In this document: piece after piece, positions 7,514 to 13,999 of the stretch
Layout: the number at the start of each line of letters is the position of its first letter
Position numbering within the stretch: the first letter of the stretch is position 1
Assembly: GCA_046719575.1 (NCBI GenBank)
Contig: JBDNCP010000069.1
Location: 1 to 23,820, forward strand
Direction: 5' to 3'
Source: Thermoleptolyngbya sp046719575
GTDB taxonomy: Bacteria; Cyanobacteriota; Cyanobacteriia; Elainellales; Elainellaceae
DNA: 23,820 nucleotides
Program-made: the position numbers and the translations under genes
The notes under the pieces: model-generated
The model's input: the letters and a program-made list of their open reading frames with translations, nothing else
Databases searched by the model: none
What the model was told of the DNA's origin: nothing

Positions 7514-8692
7514 ATGGAGGCCCTATCCACTCCACCCGACCGCGCTGAACCGTCTCTGCAACTGCTGTTGTTTGTGGACAAGCGCCCCAGTTCCGTCGAA
7601 AAGATTCGGCAGATTCGCAGTCGCCTCAAAGAACTGGAGGCAGACTATTCCTTCGACCTGCAAGTGGTGGATGTGGGTGAACAACCCCACCTAGCTGAGC
7701 ATTTTCGCCTGATTGCCACGCCCGCCATTATCAAGATTTATCCAGAACCGCGCCAAACCTTGGCAGGCAGCAACCTGATTGCCCAGATCGATAGCTGGTG
7801 GTCTCGCTGGAAACAGTCTGCCCAAGAAAACCGGATGAGCCTCAACTCTGCTCAGCCGTTGCCGATGGCTGTAGAGTCGCTAGCAGTTTCCAATTCCATT
7901 ACCTACTCAGCCGAACTCATTCGCTTGTCGGATGAGATTTTTCGGCTGAATCAGGAAAAAGAAGAACTCCAGGAACAGCTTCGATTTAAAGACCGACTGA
8001 TAGCGATGCTGGCCCACGACCTACGGAATCCCTTGACGGCAGTTTCCATCGCGCTAGAAACGCTAGAACTGGGCAGCAGTATGCGAGAACTGTACGCCGA
8101 GTCGCGGCTGACCCCAGAAACCATGAGTCAGCTCATCAAGCACGCCCGCGCCCAGGCGAAGACAATCGACCGCCTGATTACTGACACGCTGCACGCCGCC
8201 AACAGCACGGGCGGCAAGCTCAACGTGCAGCCTCGCAAATTTGACTTGGGCGAGCTGTGTCTTAGCCTAGTCGAAGATTTCCAGACCAAGCTGCAAGCCA
8301 AGAAACAGACCCTTTCTACAGATATCCCTAGCGATTTGCCTCCGGTGTATGCAGACCCAGATCGAGTCCGGCAAGTTTTGGTCAATCTGCTAGATAACGC
8401 TGTAAAGTACACGCCGAATGGCAGCCATATTCAGGTTTCGGCGCTGCATCGCACAACGCAAAAGGTGCAGGTGAGCATCTGCGATGATGGGCCGGGCATT
8501 CCAGCAGAAAATCGCGATCGCATTTTTGAAGACAGCTATCGGCTAGAACGCGACACCATGCAAGATGGCTATGGGATTGGGCTGGCCGTATGCCAGCGCA
8601 TCGTGCGGGCGCACTACGGTCAGATCTGGGTTGATTCAGAACTGGGAGCCGGAAGTTGTTTTCACTTTACGCTGCCAGTCTATCGACCGTAG
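7514..8692 (+). CDS. sasA: SasA, KaiC-interacting circadian sensor histidine kinase
   Basis: The 392-residue protein has the two-part SasA structure. Residues about 15-105 form the KaiB-like thioredoxin-fold sensor (LQLLLFVDKRPSSVEKIRQI, then ATPAIIKIYPEPRQTLAG), which binds KaiC. After a linker comes the kinase core: H168 in AHDLRNPLTA is the phosphorylated histidine, NLLDNAVKYT (291-300) is the N box, DDGPGIP (324-330) is G1 and GYGIGLAV (352-359) is G2. In cyanobacteria SasA passes KaiC timing to the response regulator RpaA and so drives circadian transcription. Neither kai genes nor rpaA are in this window, which is usual. All key residues are present, so the kinase should be active. It converges with the sugar transferase. 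Confidence 0.95.
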   Translation: MEALSTPPDRAEPSLQLLLFVDKRPSSVEKIRQIRSRLKELEADYSFDLQVVDVGEQPHLAEHFRLIATPAIIKIYPEPRQTLAGSNLIAQIDSWWSRWKQSAQENRMSLNSAQPLPMAVESLAVSNSITYSAELIRLSDEIFRLNQEKEELQEQLRFKDRLIAMLAHDLRNPLTAVSIALETLELGSSMRELYAESRLTPETMSQLIKHARAQAKTIDRLITDTLHAANSTGGKLNVQPRKFDLGELCLSLVEDFQTKLQAKKQTLSTDIPSDLPPVYADPDRVRQVLVNLLDNAVKYTPNGSHIQVSALHRTTQKVQVSICDDGPGIPAENRDRIFEDSYRLERDTMQDGYGIGLAVCQRIVRAHYGQIWVDSELGAGSCFHFTLPVYRP

Positions 8693-8771
8693 GGCGCGTC
8701 ATTGTCATCAATCATCCAATTAAGTTTAGAAACCTGGGAGCAGCAGGATCGCGCCCGCCCAAATAAATCAA

Positions 8772-8833
8772 GCTAGGGGCTAAATTACTCAGAAAACCTA
8801 ATGCTGAGCAGGTCATTGATGACAGCCCCTAGC
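8772..8833. terminator. Nested inverted repeat between convergent sasA and sugar transferase genes
   Basis: GCTAGGGGCT (8772-8781) pairs perfectly with AGCCCCTAGC (8824-8833). The 42-nt loop holds a second stem, CTCAG (8789-8793) with CTGAG (8805-8809). It lies 79 nt after the sasA stop and 134 nt after the opposing gene ends, so it could act as a two-way terminator or an RNA 3' end structure. There is no T tract, so classical intrinsic termination is not certain. Confidence 0.55.
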
Positions 8834-8907
8834 GGATGGCAACGGGGCGATCGCCCTGCACATCACAGACTGAAGATAAGTTGAGTGAGATAAAGAGATA
8901 AATTCAA

Positions 8908-8933
8908 GACAGTTGCATGAGACAGTTGCATCA
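8908..8933. repeat. Two tandem 13-nt units, GACAGTTGCATSA
   Basis: GACAGTTGCATGA at 8908-8920 is followed directly by GACAGTTGCATCA at 8921-8933, then a partial GACAACA. It lies in the convergent gap 34 nt downstream of the sugar transferase stop. Confidence 0.75.
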
Positions 8934-8967
8934 GACAACAGCACAAAATGCCGCTCTTGCCAGCCCC

Positions 8968-9696
8968 CTACATCGCGCCCACACCAAACAACACGGCTCG
9001 GATGGTTTTTAGAATCAGCGATAGGTCATAGAGTGGATGCCAGAGCGACTGATAGCGCAGATCAAGCTTGACGATTTCCTCAAAATCATCAATTTTTGAC
9101 CGTCCGCTCACTTGCCACTCTCCCGTAATCCCTGGCTTCACATTCAGCCGCAGCCAGTGATGGTCGGCGTAGTTGGCGACCTCGTCTAGAGTGGGCGGGC
9201 GAGTGCCTACCAGACTCATCTCGCCTTTGAGAACATTGAGAAACTGAGGAAACTCGTCTAGGCTCGTCTTTCTCAAAAACCAGCCGACGCGAGTCACCCG
9301 CGGGTCGCGGCCGCGTTTGAAATTGAAGGGTTTTCCTTTTGCGGCATCGGAGGCGCTGTCTGGTTGCGTTTGCATCCGATCAGCACCTTGAACCATCGTG
9401 CGGAATTTGTAAATCGTGAAGCAGCGCCCCAGCAGACCACAGCGCTGCTGGCTATAGAAGATAGGGCCCGGGCTATCAAGGTGGATGGCGATCGCCACGG
9501 GCACAAAAATAATTGCCAAAACAAGTAATCCAACCAAGCTGCCAATAATATCGAGCGATCGCTTAAACCAGTGATTGGCAGAGGGGTGAGGCATCAGGCG
9601 ATCGGGCGGATCAGGCTTTTGTACGTGTGAAGCGGGCGCTATTGAAACAGTGCTAAGTGAATCTTGGAGCGAATCTGGAGATGCGTAGCGAGTCAT
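8968..9696 (-). CDS. Bacterial sugar transferase (undecaprenyl-phosphate sugar phosphotransferase, WcaJ/EpsL type)
   Basis: Starting at ATG 9696 the protein has 242 residues; a TTG at 9723 would add nine. An unstructured N-terminus leads to KRSLDIIGS (45-53) and one membrane segment (about 50-72). The catalytic domain then shows DSPGPIFYSQQR, the KFRTM motif (97-101), the TSLDEFPQFLNVLKGEMSLVGTRP block and KPGITGEWQVSGR. These are the signature motifs of enzymes that move a sugar-1-phosphate onto undecaprenyl phosphate, the first step of exopolysaccharide, capsule or O-antigen units. The full multi-span N-terminal region of WcaJ is missing, so this is the short catalytic form. No other polysaccharide genes are beside it. 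AAGGG lies about 9 nt before the start. Confidence 0.92.
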   Translation of the reverse strand: MTRYASPDSLQDSLSTVSIAPASHVQKPDPPDRLMPHPSANHWFKRSLDIIGSLVGLLVLAIIFVPVAIAIHLDSPGPIFYSQQRCGLLGRCFTIYKFRTMVQGADRMQTQPDSASDAAKGKPFNFKRGRDPRVTRVGWFLRKTSLDEFPQFLNVLKGEMSLVGTRPPTLDEVANYADHHWLRLNVKPGITGEWQVSGRSKIDDFEEIVKLDLRYQSLWHPLYDLSLILKTIRAVLFGVGAM

Positions 9697-10337
9697 TCGT
9701 AGTAACCCTTTTTGAAGTAACAACCCTGTTGGAGGATGACCGCATAAATACGTAAAAACCCTTTCGTGCAGGAATATATAGCAAGCGCTTGTGAATCAAA
9801 GGTTCAGCAGAAACGTCTTTACGAAATCTTTGAATAAGCCCGGAAGTAGCCCGTTTTTTTAAAGCCTTCGTGAAGTTTTCTGTAAAAGCTATATCAAGCA
9901 ATTGGGGAGAAATTTTAAGAAATGATGTATTCGGTAAACATCGGGCTGCTTTGATCTGGATCTCTGGGTGACGCAGCCTGATTCTGCGGTCTGGCTCACC
10001 AGCCTACGAGAGCGTGTGCCCGCTCTCTCAGGGAGCTAGCTCATGGGGCTAGCAACCCCCCATTACTTGATTCATGCTTGGTTGACCTGCCTGATAAATC
10101 AGCCAGCAATGCGCGGCAGTGATCTTGCTGAGGCAACGCATGGTTGAACCAATTGCGTGGCCAGTATTCGGCAAGACCAGAAACGGGCGATCGCCCCGGT
10201 CTCCCATCCAGCCTTCAAACCCATCACAGATTATTAAACTGTGTGACAAGATGTTCCTGTTACGCCCGATTTAGCCGAAAGTGATGGACGGTAGCACGTT
10301 TATGTCGCGTGTTGTTTGTTATTAGGAGTGTTACAAA
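9697..10337. other. Long upstream region of psaM and the sugar transferase, 641 nt, hairpin-rich
   Basis: No convincing protein gene is present. The left part is AT-rich and probably holds the sugar transferase promoter. The centre (9966-10063) has three consecutive hairpins described separately. A further stem-loop lies at 10136-10158 (ACGCA TGGT, loop TGA, ACCA, bulge AT, TGCGT). GGGCGATCGCCCC near 10187 is a HIP1 palindrome. The psaM ribosome site, AGGAG at 10324-10328, is 9 nt before its ATG. Confidence 0.5.
9966..10063. ncRNA. Candidate structured RNA or leader: three hairpins with alternative pairing
   Basis: Hairpin 1 pairs GGTGA (9967-9971) with TCACC (9996-10000), with GCAG/CTGC inside. 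Hairpin 2 pairs GAGAGCG (10008-10014) with CGCTCTC (10021-10027) over a 6-nt loop. Hairpin 3 has two exclusive forms: GCTAGC (10035-10040) with GCTAGC (10048-10053), or ATGGGG (10043-10048) with CCCCAT (10058-10063). I do not recognise an Rfam family in it. The strand is unknown: it could be a psaM leader (+), a sugar transferase leader (-) or a free small RNA. The structure is read by eye; expression is inference. Confidence 0.3.
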
Positions 10338-10433
10338 ATGGCTTTGTCAGATACTCAAGTTCTTACAGCGCTGGTAATTGCTCTGCTGCCTGCGGTGCTG
10401 GCATTCCGGCTTTCGACTGAGCTTTATAAGTAA
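10338..10433 (+). CDS. psaM: Photosystem I reaction centre subunit XII (PsaM)
   Basis: The 31-residue protein reads M-A-L-S-D-T-Q-V-L-T-A-L-V-I-A-L-L-P-A-V, then LAFRLSTELYK. It has a single membrane span and the conserved LAFRLSTELYK end of PsaM. PsaM sits near the trimer interface of photosystem I in the thylakoid membrane and helps stabilise trimers. AGGAG at 10324-10328 is a good ribosome site, and ATG is the only sensible start. The gene is monocistronic, with a perfect 16-bp inverted repeat 26 nt after the stop. It is easily missed because it is so short. Confidence 0.96.
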   Translation: MALSDTQVLTALVIALLPAVLAFRLSTELYK

Positions 10434-10459
10434 GCCAAGTCATCCATTGATCGAGCTGC

Positions 10460-10512
10460 TGAGCGGGCTGAGTCGGTTCTGGGCACTGCTGCGCGGCGAC
10501 TCAGCCCGCTCA
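10460..10512 (+). terminator. Perfect 16-bp inverted repeat downstream of psaM
   Basis: TGAGCGGGCTGAGTCG (10460-10475) is exactly complementary to CGACTCAGCCCGCTCA (10497-10512) across a 21-nt loop. No T run follows, so it may protect the short psaM mRNA from 3' decay as well as, or instead of, ending transcription. Confidence 0.75.
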
Positions 10513-10560
10513 GGTTTCACACACGCCTCTCATCCAAGCCTGCCTCGATTTCAATCATCC

Positions 10561-10596
10561 AGATCTCAAACTCAGATTTCCAGATCTCAAACTCAG
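10561..10596. repeat. Tandem 21-nt repeat, AGATCTCAAACTCAG units, interrupted by a palindromic element
   Basis: AGATCTCAAACTCAG occurs at 10561-10575 and 10582-10596. A third, AGATCTCAAACTTA, is at 10692-10705, on the other side of the 87-bp element at 10599-10685. The simplest reading is that the element was inserted inside an existing repeat array. Confidence 0.75.
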
Positions 10597-10598
10597 CA

Positions 10599-10685
10599 GG
10601 ACTTACGCACCTGCGATGAATTTTTTGGATTTCGGACTATTTCTCGCGGGCTGCACCCGCGAGAAATAGTCCAACTGCGTAAGCC
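10599..10685 (+). mobile_element. 87-bp palindromic MITE-like element, family 2, copy A
   Basis: The left end GGACTTACGCA and the right end (TGCGTAAGCC, that is GGCTTACGCA on the other strand) form a terminal inverted repeat with one gap. Inside, GGACTATTTCTCGCGGG pairs perfectly (17 bp, loop CTGCA) with CCCGCGAGAAATAGTCC. It aligns with the reverse complement of 15092-15177 at about 86% identity with one gap. There is no coding capacity. It is probably a non-autonomous transposon relic whose transposase is elsewhere, since no transposase is in the window. Confidence 0.8.
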
Positions 10686-10698
10686 GTACTTAGATCTC

Positions 10699-10751
10699 AA
10701 ACTTAAGGCTGCCCAAATTTTAGGTCTTAAGTTTTGGCACAAGAGGTGCCA
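10699..10751. promoter_or_regulatory. Two adjacent inverted repeats upstream of the coiled-coil gene
   Basis: AAACTTAAG (10699-10707) pairs with CTTAAGTTT (10726-10734) across 18 nt, and TGGCAC (10735-10740) pairs with GTGCCA (10746-10751). They lie 81-133 nt before the start at 10832 and could be operator-like sites or transcribed structure. No T tract follows directly. Confidence 0.4.
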
Positions 10752-10831
10752 CAGATTTGCATAGCGATTATATTGGGGTAGATTCCGGGCTACCGGTCAA
10801 ATCGCCCCGTTTTTTTATATGAACTGCCAGC

Positions 10832-11443
10832 ATGAATGCGATTCAACCCGCCCGCCCGCCGCTTTACTCTATCGAGCCAGTTCGCAAGCAGGCTCCCCGC
10901 CCTCGCCGCCGACTCCGGCAGCGGCGCAATCCCCATCAGTCGGTTGCGGTTGAAGCCAGCCTCCGGTTGGCCGTGAATGTCGTCGTTGGCATGGTGGCGA
11001 TCGCCTCAATAGTCCGGTTGATGCCCCAAAACATTAGCCAGCAGCACAAGCTCAACCAGCTCCAGTCAGACGTAACTGCGCTAGAACAGCGGGTCGATCG
11101 ACTCCAGGAAACCTTTGCCCGCCAGTTTGATGCGGGTCAAGCCCGCAGCGTCATGCAAGAGGAAACCGGGCGAATTGGTATTGGTCAACGTCCAGTTGTC
11201 TGGGTGAAGCCTGCCCCAGATGGGGCGATCGCCCCCAGCGCTGCGCCCACCCCTCCCAGTGCAGCAACCCCTGCGGAGGCTGCTTTGCCTGTCACGCCAC
11301 CAGATGCCACCCCCGTCACCCCGTTTGAGCCTGGTTCGCCGGACGCGGCTGCACGCAATAGGGCACCTGATGCTGATGCTACCCCTGATCAGGCTCCGGT
11401 CGCCGTGCCAAGTCGGGCAGCAGCCGGTTCCTGGGTCTGGTAG
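10832..11443 (+). CDS. Single-span coiled-coil protein with Pro/Ala-rich tail, function unknown
   Basis: The 203-residue protein has a basic, Arg-rich N-terminus (about 16-33, RKQAPRPRRRLRQRRNPHQS) and one membrane span (about 44-62). A heptad-like coiled coil (about 70-98, HKLNQLQSDVTALEQRVDRLQETFARQ) follows, then a low-complexity Pro/Ala/Thr tail (128-195) ending in GSWVW. A short cytoplasmic tail, one span and an extracytoplasmic coiled coil is the plan of FtsL/DivIC-type division proteins, but the primary sequence does not let me assign that. The Pro/Ala tail would lie outside the plasma membrane. The ATG at 10832 has no strong ribosome site; the N-terminus is nevertheless plausible. It stands alone between psaM and an unknown gene. 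Confidence 0.68.
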   Translation: MNAIQPARPPLYSIEPVRKQAPRPRRRLRQRRNPHQSVAVEASLRLAVNVVVGMVAIASIVRLMPQNISQQHKLNQLQSDVTALEQRVDRLQETFARQFDAGQARSVMQEETGRIGIGQRPVVWVKPAPDGAIAPSAAPTPPSAATPAEAALPVTPPDATPVTPFEPGSPDAAARNRAPDADATPDQAPVAVPSRAAAGSWVW

Positions 11444-11890
11444 TGCAGGATTCTGCGGCTGGGCGATCGCGCTTGGCCAAGTTTGCGGCTGGGCGATCGC
11501 GCTTGGCCAAGTGTAAGGAGATGGGTTGCACGGTTACAGAATGACGCTTTCATCGCGGGGTGGTTCGGTGAAGCGCTTGCCTGCTCTGCATCTGTCTAGC
11601 AACCTGTCCTCACCTTTTTGCAAAATGGATATTTGAAGCATCTTCTATGTAGCGCTGGGCTGTATAGCGCCATAGGCGCAAATTAAGCAAGCTAGTGACG
11701 CAGGTTAGAGGTGTTAGGCATCAAGGGTGCTGGTTTTTACAGATATTCTTGCTCCAGGTTACGCTTACTCCCCATATCTACCGATTTGCCCGGAGTTAGA
11801 TGTCGATTGTGGTTGATTATGATGAGTTAGGTACAGTTTTAGTCGCCTAACAGGTCACCCCTGCTCTCTTTGGAATGGTGCCCCTGGATC
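11444..11890. other. Intergenic stretch, 447 nt
   Basis: No gene is seen. It contains a 30-bp direct duplication (11454-11513), a small hairpin GCGCC-ATA-GGCGC at 11667-11679, and an unremarkable AT-richer promoter region before the next gene. Confidence 0.5.
11454..11513. repeat. 30-bp direct repeat, each unit with two palindromes
   Basis: The 30-bp unit at 11454-11483 is repeated directly at 11484-11513, differing only at the last base. Each contains the HIP1 octamer GCGATCGC and the 10-bp palindrome CTTGGCCAAG, 2 nt apart. It lies just after the stop of the coiled-coil gene, so it is probably transcribed in its 3' UTR. Confidence 0.88.
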
Positions 11891-12679
11891 ATGTCGATTC
11901 AAAAGTTCCCTCTAGCTACGCTCCTCAAAATCAGGCGATATATGCAGACGACACTGGCGTTGCCTGATGCAGAGCAGCAGGCAAAGGTCGCAGAAACGCT
12001 AGATGACTTGCCAGAGCCGGAATCGATCGATGATCTGAGTGGGCTATTTTCTTCAGGGACACCTATCGTCACGACGCTTTCGCCGATTTTGCAAGAGCAG
12101 TGGTTTATCAGCACAGTGAACCCAGCTGCGCCGCTGATCAAACTGCCAGGGCTGTGGCTCAAGCCAGGGTTTCGCCTGGTGAGCTATTTGTATCGCTCGG
12201 CAGAGGGCGGCGGGGCAGGGGTGGTTTGGGCAGTACCAGAAGACTTTGGCACCACTGCCCAACTTGAAAAAGCAGTGAGAGAAAAAAGCAACATTGCCCA
12301 GATCCCTAGACCAGCAGGGGCGCTTAGCCATGTCATGGAAGCGATTGAGGGCGATCGCTCGGCAGCATCGTTTGTGCTGGCATCGATCCTGCGACGAGAG
12401 CTTCAAGAACTGGGCGTGTTGGGCGATCGCCGCAACTGGGCCTATCACCATCTCATCGATGGTATTCCTGCCAAATACAACTGGCAGTGGCGAACTGAGG
12501 TTCCTAAAGATCTATCGCCCAAGGTGCGCCTCTACCCCGACGGTCATGCAGCCGTAGAGCTGTTTTCTTGCCGGGTTTCTGGAACAAAGGCGCTGTATCG
12601 CCATCTCGATCGCTACCCACCCAACTCTTACAAACCCGATAGCCTAGACAAGCTGCTGGCGGTCGAGCAAACTAGTTAA
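11891..12679 (+). CDS. Uncharacterised protein, 262 residues
   Basis: I do not recognise this family. It starts at ATG 11891 (MSIQKFPLATLLKIRRYMQTTLALPDAEQQAKV); a TTG at 11870 is less likely. There is no signal peptide or membrane span. Notable stretches are PAAPLIKLPGLWLKPGFRLVSYLYRSAEGGGAGVVWAVPEDFGT in the first half and HHLIDGIPAKYNWQWRTEVPKDLSPKVRLYPDGHAAVELFSCRVSGTKALYRHLDRYPP near the end. The evenly mixed beta/alpha composition suggests a globular cytosolic protein. It converges with the DUF4346-like gene over a 61-nt gap holding an inverted repeat. Its reading frame and HIP1 sites resemble those of the neighbours, so there is no sign of recent transfer. Confidence 0.66.
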   Translation: MSIQKFPLATLLKIRRYMQTTLALPDAEQQAKVAETLDDLPEPESIDDLSGLFSSGTPIVTTLSPILQEQWFISTVNPAAPLIKLPGLWLKPGFRLVSYLYRSAEGGGAGVVWAVPEDFGTTAQLEKAVREKSNIAQIPRPAGALSHVMEAIEGDRSAASFVLASILRRELQELGVLGDRRNWAYHHLIDGIPAKYNWQWRTEVPKDLSPKVRLYPDGHAAVELFSCRVSGTKALYRHLDRYPPNSYKPDSLDKLLAVEQTS

Positions 12680-12680
12680 C

Positions 12681-12726
12681 TTGCAGATTAAATTAATCTG
12701 CAAATAATCTGCAAATTTTCTGCAAA
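12681..12726. terminator. Inverted repeat plus three 11-nt tandem units between convergent genes
   Basis: TTGCAGATTA (12681-12690) pairs perfectly with TAATCTGCAA (12694-12703) over a 3-nt spacer. The right arm is the start of a tandem array with 11-nt units at 12694, 12705 and 12716: TAATCTGCAAA twice, then TTTTCTGCAAA. The stem begins right after the stop of the plus-strand gene and probably serves both convergent genes as a 3' end structure. Confidence 0.65.
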
Positions 12727-12740
12727 TTTGATGAAGCCAG

Positions 12741-13160
12741 CTAATCTTGCACATACGCCTGCCCAGACAGCAACGCCATCTCCGCCCGCACAAACTCTCG
12801 CCCCAAATAGGCAGCGTGGTCAAGATAGCTGATAGGACAGGGCTGCGCTTTTTCAAAAATCTCAATACAGAGTTCCTTAGCGGTGCGGCCGCGATAGGTT
12901 GCCGTGGGCGATCGCTTTAGGGAACCATTGCATGGCAGGGGTTTTCCCGTCTCCGGATCGCAGGCCAAGCCCTTGTCATTGATGACGTTAGAAAAATGCT
13001 CCGCGCAGATTAGCTTGGCATCCCAATCTACGTAGATAATGAAGTAGCCCTGAGGATCTAGCTCAATGTAGCGATTTGAGAGCTTATCATCCAAAGCAGC
13101 CCGCTCGTTGCGGAGTGCGAGCGCTTCGGGGTGCAGCTCTTGGTCAGCGATTTGCTTCAT
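12741..13160 (-). CDS. DUF4346-like cyanobacterial conserved protein
   Basis: The 139-residue soluble protein has the pattern LDDKLSNRYIELDPQGYFIIYVDWDAKLICAEHFSNVIND, then KGLACDPETGKPLPCNG, GRTAKELCIEIFE and LDHAAYLGREFVRAEMALLSGQAYVQD. I recall this arrangement as the DUF4346 domain family, widespread in cyanobacteria and of unknown function. Several cysteines recur in it (in ICAEHF, LACDPE, LPCNG, ELCIEIF and QPCPIS), which could bind a metal or act in redox; this is inference. The N-terminus MKQIADQELHPEALALRNERAALDDKL looks helical. The ATG at 13160 lacks a clear Shine-Dalgarno. The gene is 127 nt downstream of tRNA-Gly on the same strand. Confidence 0.72.
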   Translation of the reverse strand: MKQIADQELHPEALALRNERAALDDKLSNRYIELDPQGYFIIYVDWDAKLICAEHFSNVINDKGLACDPETGKPLPCNGSLKRSPTATYRGRTAKELCIEIFEKAQPCPISYLDHAAYLGREFVRAEMALLSGQAYVQD

Positions 13161-13287
13161 AACAAAGGTTAGGTTTTCGGTTCTCGAAAGCTACAGGTCT
13201 GAGCGTGCGGCACAACCCCTAATCTATCGCATTCCAGCAAGGTATAGGATGGTGGGCAGCAATACTGCCAAAATACTGCGAACTAAA

Positions 13288-13359
13288 AGCGGGTGATGGG
13301 ACTCGAACCCACGACATTCAGCTTGGGAAGCTGACGTTCTACCACTGAACTACACCCGC
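13288..13359 (-). tRNA. tRNA-Gly (anticodon CCC)
   Basis: The reverse complement folds as a full cloverleaf: acceptor GCGGGTG/CACCCGC, D arm GTTC/GAAC with loop AGTGGTA, anticodon stem TCAGC/GCTGA with loop TTCCCAA, and T arm GTGGG/CCCAT with loop TTCGAGT. The anticodon CCC corresponds to plus bases 13325-13327, so it reads GGG. The length is 72 nt with discriminator T. The 3' CCA is not encoded, as is common in cyanobacteria. No intron is seen. Confidence 0.95.
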
Positions 13360-13999
13360 ACTTTTTGAGATTTCTAGGATAGCATCCTTATCCCTACCTG
13401 CGCGACGGCAAAGGCAAATTATAGACGAGAGTTTAGGAACGGGTGATATCAAAATGGGCGATCGCCCCATGCAACAAATCATCACAAATTCAGTTATCAC
13501 CCATTCAGCCTAACTCAGACCAAACAAAGCAGATTACAGCTATTTTTCCGATGCAATTCTGCCCACTTTAAAAAACAATCCAAAATAGACTGACACTTAT
13601 TCGCTTTCCATCGCTTTATTCGTCTATTTTGAAAGAGGGATTGGTTTGCATGAAGGGCTGGTAAGTAGGAAAGGGATCGGGGCTGTGCTTGCTGGCAACG
13701 CCCATCGTAGAACGGAGCAATTTCAGCAGGCGTAGGTTAAGGGGTGCAACCTCTCATCCGCAAGGCGTGATCTCAGATCACAATGCTGGTGATGTGGGCG
13801 ATCACCCTGGTTGCTCAATCTCACCCCCATCTGCCGCTGGGTACGCTACGGTATCTATATCGTGGGAATGGGTACTCTAATCAAAAGCTTCCAGAACTTC
13901 TGCCTTTCCAGATTACCTTTTCCAGATTATCAGGGTTCTACCGTCTTTAGCCCTGCTGTTCTTGTTCCTGCTGTCTTGTAGCGCTGTGAGTGACTCGCA
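13360..13999. other. Intergenic stretch, 640 nt, with two inverted repeats
   Basis: No gene is supported. GGGTGATA (13441-13448) pairs with TATCACCC (13495-13502), enclosing a HIP1-centred near-palindrome around ATGGGCGATCGCCCCAT. CAAAATAGAC (13581-13590) pairs with GTCTATTTTG (13622-13631) across 31 nt. The right end should hold the promoter of the HD-domain gene. There is no integrase or attachment-site duplication beside the tRNA. Confidence 0.5.

Noticed and set aside
9653..9901. 82-residue minus-strand open frame upstream of the sugar transferase
   Set aside because: It overlaps the N-terminus of the sugar transferase in another frame, begins at a non-ATG codon and has no family likeness.
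9960..10080. Known RNA (6S, SRP, tmRNA, RNase P, Yfr1) or riboswitch
   Set aside because: None of the hallmark motifs that I know for these classes is present, so it is reported only as an unnamed structured candidate.
13288..13448. Possible tRNA-linked attachment site (GGGTGAT repeated at 13291 and 13441)
   Set aside because: Only 8 nt match and no integrase gene or island is present. The repeat is too short to be an integration scar.
13441..13502. GGGTGATA/TATCACCC inverted repeat as terminator of the tRNA or an operator
   Set aside because: It lies upstream of the tRNA (which runs on the minus strand) and far from any start codon. It is left as a plain inverted repeat.
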